From: Ustulina deusta
Lineage: Eukaryota; Ascomycota; Sordariomycetes; Xylariales; Xylariaceae
Direction: 5' to 3'
Length of the DNA stretch: 64,000 bases
NCBI GenBank assembly: GCA_023159155.1
Contig: JAJNNX010000002.1
Coordinates: 372,001 to 436,000 of the forward strand
The position numbers were made by a program, and so were the translations under genes. Positions 60,476 through 64,000 of this stretch are shown piece after piece. The notes beneath the pieces are model-generated. The model was not told the origin of the DNA and made no database searches. It saw nothing but the letters and a program-made list of their open reading frames with translations. Numbering within the stretch: the stretch's first letter is position 1; each line of letters opens with the position of its first letter.

Positions 60476-61294
60476 ATGGCGCTCGCACGTGGTCTCGATG
60501 TGAGTTGCCCTCCAAACATGAAGAGGGAATGCCGAACAGAAACTAACGAATGGCGTAAAACAGAGAGGATTTGTAAGGCTTTAGAAACAACTTCTTCCCT
60601 CCCCGAGAAAAAAAAATATCACACCGAATCCCTCTACCTCCCAGTCCAACCATCGATGTCAATCGATTCCCTCGACGAGAGAGCAATATCCCGTATTCCA
60701 CAATGTCTGGGCGATCAGTTCTACACGTCTCACCTCGTGGAGGATCCTGCTCTCTTTGCTTCTATTTTCTTTTGCAAAGTCATGGCAGAGATGGACATCT
60801 TTTAGACTGACGCTTGTATTCCCTGGAACCAGAAAACGACGACTCGCGTCAACAAGAAGCGAGTGTCCCGCACCAAGGGACATCTCAGCCGTCGCACCGC
60901 ACATGTTCGCGAGGTGTACGTCAAAAATATTCTCCCTCCCCCCCCCTTCTTTTGTATGGGGTAAGCGTGGACGCCTGCTGACTAGGATGGCACAGAGTCC
61001 GCGAGGTCATGGGACTTGCCCCATACGAAAAGCGTGTGATCGAGCTCCTCCGCAACTCGAAAGATAAGGTGAGAGACAATGGTCGCGATAGCTGAGAGAA
61101 ACTCGGAGCTGAGATGTGATTGCAGCGTGCTCGCAAGCTGGCCAAGAAGAGGCTCGGTTCTTTCCAGCGTGGCAAGAAGAAGGTGAGTCTATGAGTGCTT
61201 GATTCAACCCATTGGACGCGAGAGTAGCAACTAACTTATAATATAGGTTGATGAGCTCCAGCGTGTCATCGCCGAAAGCCGTCGCGCTCACTAA
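60476..61294 (+). CDS. rpl36: Large-subunit ribosomal protein eL36
   Basis: Six exons (60476-60499, 60564-60572, 60833-60915, 60996-61068, 61126-61182, 61247-61294) give 97 aa. The second exon is only 9 nt and encodes RGF. It is flanked by CTAAC branch plus ACAG and by GTAAGG, and is required to rebuild the family motif GLxxGFKTT (here GLDRGFKTTTRVNKKR). Conserved eL36 blocks follow: RVSRTKGHLSRRT, VREVMGLAPYEKRVIELLRN, SKDKRARKLAKKRLGSF and VIAESRRAH. Intron 2 is 260 nt; the others are 57-80 nt. eL36 is a cytosolic 60S subunit protein. The N-terminus (MALARGL) is shorter than some fungal orthologues that open with a few more residues. Dense introns near the 5' end are usual for fungal ribosomal protein genes. 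Confidence 0.93.
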
Positions 61295-61741
61295 ACTGTC
61301 AACTCGTCATTTTGAGGAAATCACGCATGCGGGACGGAGTGAATTAGGGAATCAAAAAAACTGGCATGGTCGGGTGTCGCCAACTTTTCGGAATGCGTTT
61401 TCATATATCCCTACAGTATGGGATTAGTTGATGTCGGCAGAGTAGCTTAGAAAAGTTCCTGCTACCCAAAACATGGACGCGAGATACCAAATTTCTCATG
61501 ACAAGCCATTGAATCATTCATTCTACGTCTACATTGAAAGAGAACAGCTGATGCCCTAAACGCAAAGTGGCTATACACAGTGACATGATATCCTCAAACA
61601 AGATGCTGCCCACAAAACTCCGAGTCCATGCTAACGTAGTCTGTTCGTCTTATATTTTGAGCGAGGAAATCCTTTTAGTACTTTCCTTCCCTCATTGCCC
61701 AGTACGGTCTTGGTAAGTCTTCGTGCTTGAGAACAATAGCT
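61295..61741. other. Convergent intergenic region
   Basis: 3' flanks of eL36 and the UBX protein gene; nothing else recognisable. Confidence 0.7.
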
Positions 61742-63238
61742 TTACTTCTTGCCAAATCCCTTAAGCCACTTGGGTTTCTTAAAGCCCGAGCCCTCACCGT
61801 CGTCCCTCGGCTTGGACGCTTGCACCGGCGCACTTTGTCCCGCTTGCTTGACTTCAATCTCAGGCACGTCGGGGATGACGACCTCCCGCGCCTGACCTGC
61901 CGCACTGCTATTAAGAAAGGGTTGACGTCTGACGTCGGCAGGCACACTGTCGTCCCATGTGAAGTTAACGAGCGTGTTGGCGCTCAGCCGGTATCCCTTG
62001 ATCAGCTTCGTAGCCCCGTCATCAAGGATGACGGTCCGCGCGCCGGGGAGCACGAGCCTGAACGACGGAGAGCTGTTCGCCATGACGCCCCTGACCTCGC
62101 GAAAGAGGCTTGCGCCCGTGTCTTCCGGCCCGAACGTCCACTCGGCGGAGAAGTTGTCCGGGAAGCGCACCTTGATCTTGATGGACTTGATGGCTGCTAC
62201 TTTCGCGTCTTCCAGGGCGGCCTTTTCCTCGAGTTCTCGGTCCGATAGGAGGCGCTTGTTCTCGCCCAGTGACTTGAGGAGCTTCTGGTGCGCCTTTGCG
62301 TGGCTGATGTCGGGTGCGTAGTCTTCCTCCGAATCTAAGCGCGAAGCCGCTACCGGTGTAGACGATGTGGGAGCTGAGAAGATGGTAACGGGCCGCAGCC
62401 CGGACTCTTCGTCGATGTCCATAGAATCAGCGACAGTACTATTTGGCGCAGGTAAGGGTTCTTTATTTGTGATGGGTGGCGAGATGACTTCGGCGGTATC
62501 CGACGCTGCAGGCGCCTCGCTTGCCGGAGCTGGAGGTTCAGACGCACTCGCTGACGTCCCTTCCGTGCTGGCGCCCTCAGCTTTCTGCGGTGTGTTGTCT
62601 TGCTCCTCAGTCTTGAAATACTCTTCAATCTCTCTCATAGCATCAGACAACGGCTGGGCCGTCTTCTGGAAGGACAGGCGCATCAAGACGCCGCCCGAGT
62701 TGTACCCAAGCTGGGCCAAGGTCTTCTGGAAGTCGACAAATGACGATAGCGTTCGATTCTCTATGACGATATTTGGTATCTCGTAGTATAGCTGTCCGCT
62801 GCCCGCTTGCGTACCACTGTTGGTCTGTGGCACTCCTCTGGCGGTGATGTTCAAGCTCTTCCCCGCGCTCGCCTTGCCGCTCTCGAACTGTCGCAATATT
62901 TGCCATATGGTAAAGTCGCTCGGCAGTTTCTCGCTTACACGGCCGTGGGGAGGGAAGAAGCCAGACTCGGGCGATGGGAGTTGCAATGCGACGTTGACGA
63001 CGGTCGGTGTGTTGGCTCGGACGACAAGTTCCAGTCGAGCACCTGGAATCAGGCCAGATGTCCGGAAGGTCTGGGAGAGGTCGAGTTGTCGTTGCTTATG
63101 TTTTAGCAGATACTTGCTGTTGGGAACTTTGAGCTTCGTGCATGCTTGTTCTAGGACCTCTGTGAGGTATGTACCAGGGTTGACTTTGATAGTCACCTGT
63201 CTCAGGTCTGTTCCTACAACCTTGACATTAGTCGCCAT
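61742..63238 (-). CDS. UBX-domain Cdc48/p97 cofactor, TUG/ASPL (Ubx4) type
   Basis: A single exon of 498 aa starts at the ATG at 63238. The N-terminus is a TUG-type ubiquitin-like domain (about residues 4-75: VKVVGTDLRQVTIKVNPGTY, KYLLKHKQRQLDLSQTFRTS). A middle region contains a second conserved block with FTIWQILRQFESG and GVLMRLSFQKTAQPL, then a Pro/Ala/Ser/Glu-rich linker (about 215-300). The C-terminal UBX domain spans about residues 350-435 (IKIKVRFPDNFSAEWTFGPE, SLFREVRGVM, FRLVLPGARTVI). The order UBL, linker, UBX is that of mammalian TUG/ASPL and yeast Ubx4. These proteins bind the AAA ATPase Cdc48 and modulate its assembly and substrate work. The protein ends in the basic PKWLKGFGKK. 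No intron is needed. Confidence 0.9.
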   Translation of the reverse strand: MATNVKVVGTDLRQVTIKVNPGTYLTEVLEQACTKLKVPNSKYLLKHKQRQLDLSQTFRTSGLIPGARLELVVRANTPTVVNVALQLPSPESGFFPPHGRVSEKLPSDFTIWQILRQFESGKASAGKSLNITARGVPQTNSGTQAGSGQLYYEIPNIVIENRTLSSFVDFQKTLAQLGYNSGGVLMRLSFQKTAQPLSDAMREIEEYFKTEEQDNTPQKAEGASTEGTSASASEPPAPASEAPAASDTAEVISPPITNKEPLPAPNSTVADSMDIDEESGLRPVTIFSAPTSSTPVAASRLDSEEDYAPDISHAKAHQKLLKSLGENKRLLSDRELEEKAALEDAKVAAIKSIKIKVRFPDNFSAEWTFGPEDTGASLFREVRGVMANSSPSFRLVLPGARTVILDDGATKLIKGYRLSANTLVNFTWDDSVPADVRRQPFLNSSAAGQAREVVIPDVPEIEVKQAGQSAPVQASKPRDDGEGSGFKKPKWLKGFGKK

Positions 63239-64000
63239 GGCGGCTGTTTGTCTGAGGTGAGTGAATCGTGGCTCCCACGGGCCGGGAGCACGTAGATGGT
63301 GGTGCAGCCTGGCCGAAGGCCTACTCTACTGAATGCGCCGTGCTGCTGGACTCGTTGTACCGTGGTTGGTTCGATATTTGTTAATTTAAATTCCAGCGAC
63401 ACATCAAAGGAGATCGTTAGGGTTTGGATGCTGTTCTAGCAACACGCGCGATTACAAATGTATTGCTTGTTGGGTATGCATTTGATCAGCCAGCCTGGCT
63501 TGTCAGGGCGGAGGTACCTAGTGAAATGGAGGGGCGACGGCTCTCAAGGGTCTGGCCGTTTATCTAATCGGGGATTCTCTTATCTTTATCGTGACGTACT
63601 TTCTTCACAATTGGCTAGCCGTGTACTAGCGCCAGTGAACTATGCGTATAAATGCTTCTTGAACCTCCTGTATATAGCTTCTAGGCTAAAACTTGCAAGT
63701 AGCTGCTACAGATCATATGAGGTTCTCAATATTTGAAAATGAAAATCTAACTAGTAAAAGTTGTTCAACGAGTCTATGAACTAAAGCCGTTCGTGCTAGA
63801 TAGTGACCTCCTCGAAGTGCTCATGTTGTGGCTTCAGCTAGCCAGCTGGAGACGAAAGGCCGCAATACACCTGCAGTGATCACTCATCTGCTCGAGAGAG
63901 AACGAGTGCGAGGATTTCGCATGATTGGCTTGAAATTTATCCTACGGATCTCCGCTCCCGATACCTATCCCTGAGCCCAACGCGGGTGTTGCCGAGAACA
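63239..64000. other. Upstream flank of the UBX gene
   Basis: No gene is seen up to the window end; one open frame at 63458-63736 has no recognisable sequence. Confidence 0.6.

Overview
This window is nuclear DNA of a filamentous ascomycete, most likely a Sordariomycete. Genes are intron-poor to moderately intron-rich. Introns are about 46-100 nt, with GTANGT-type donors, CTAAC/CTGAC-type branch sites and NAG acceptors. The gene content is typically fungal: a class IV chitin synthase, a GPI-anchored Ser/Thr-rich wall protein, a GH17 glucanase, a CYT-4/Dss1-like mitochondrial RNase and a Reg1-type PP1 subunit. Intergenic DNA is full of TACC/GGTA tetranucleotide runs. I found no bacterial-style operons, rRNA, convincing tRNA or CRISPR array.

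Fifteen genes can be supported. Left part (1-23 kb): a Reg1-like PP1 regulatory subunit (+), the mitochondrial exoribonuclease CYT-4/Dss1 (-), a small GPI-anchored protein (+), a GH17 wall glucanase (+) and a WD40 protein (-). Middle (27-45 kb): a class IV chitin synthase (-) and, divergently about 6.1 kb away, a Sel1-repeat Skt5/Chs4-like chitin synthase activator with a C-terminal CaaX box (+), then polo kinase (-). Right part (45-64 kb): OPA3 (+), a three-exon orphan gene (+), a DUF7727-like membrane protein (+), an Rtc3/SBDS-like protein (-), a seven-exon RhoGEF (-), ribosomal protein eL36 with a 9-nt micro-exon (+) and a UBX/TUG-type Cdc48 cofactor (-). Exon joins were worked out by hand from splice signals and reading phase; every multi-exon model closes in frame.

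Functionally, an unusual share of the window concerns the cell wall and polarity: chitin synthase, its activator, the GH17 glucanase, the GPI protein, the RhoGEF and polo kinase. The chitin synthase and activator pair is the most interesting linkage. Large intergenic stretches (about 16.5-20.7, 22.8-28.0, 31.7-37.8 and 47.6-52.5 kb) hold only simple repeats and short coding-like fragments. One of these, 48.7-50.2 kb on the minus strand, looks like a decayed gene whose in-frame stops are of the kind that CpA-to-TpA (RIP-like) mutation would make.
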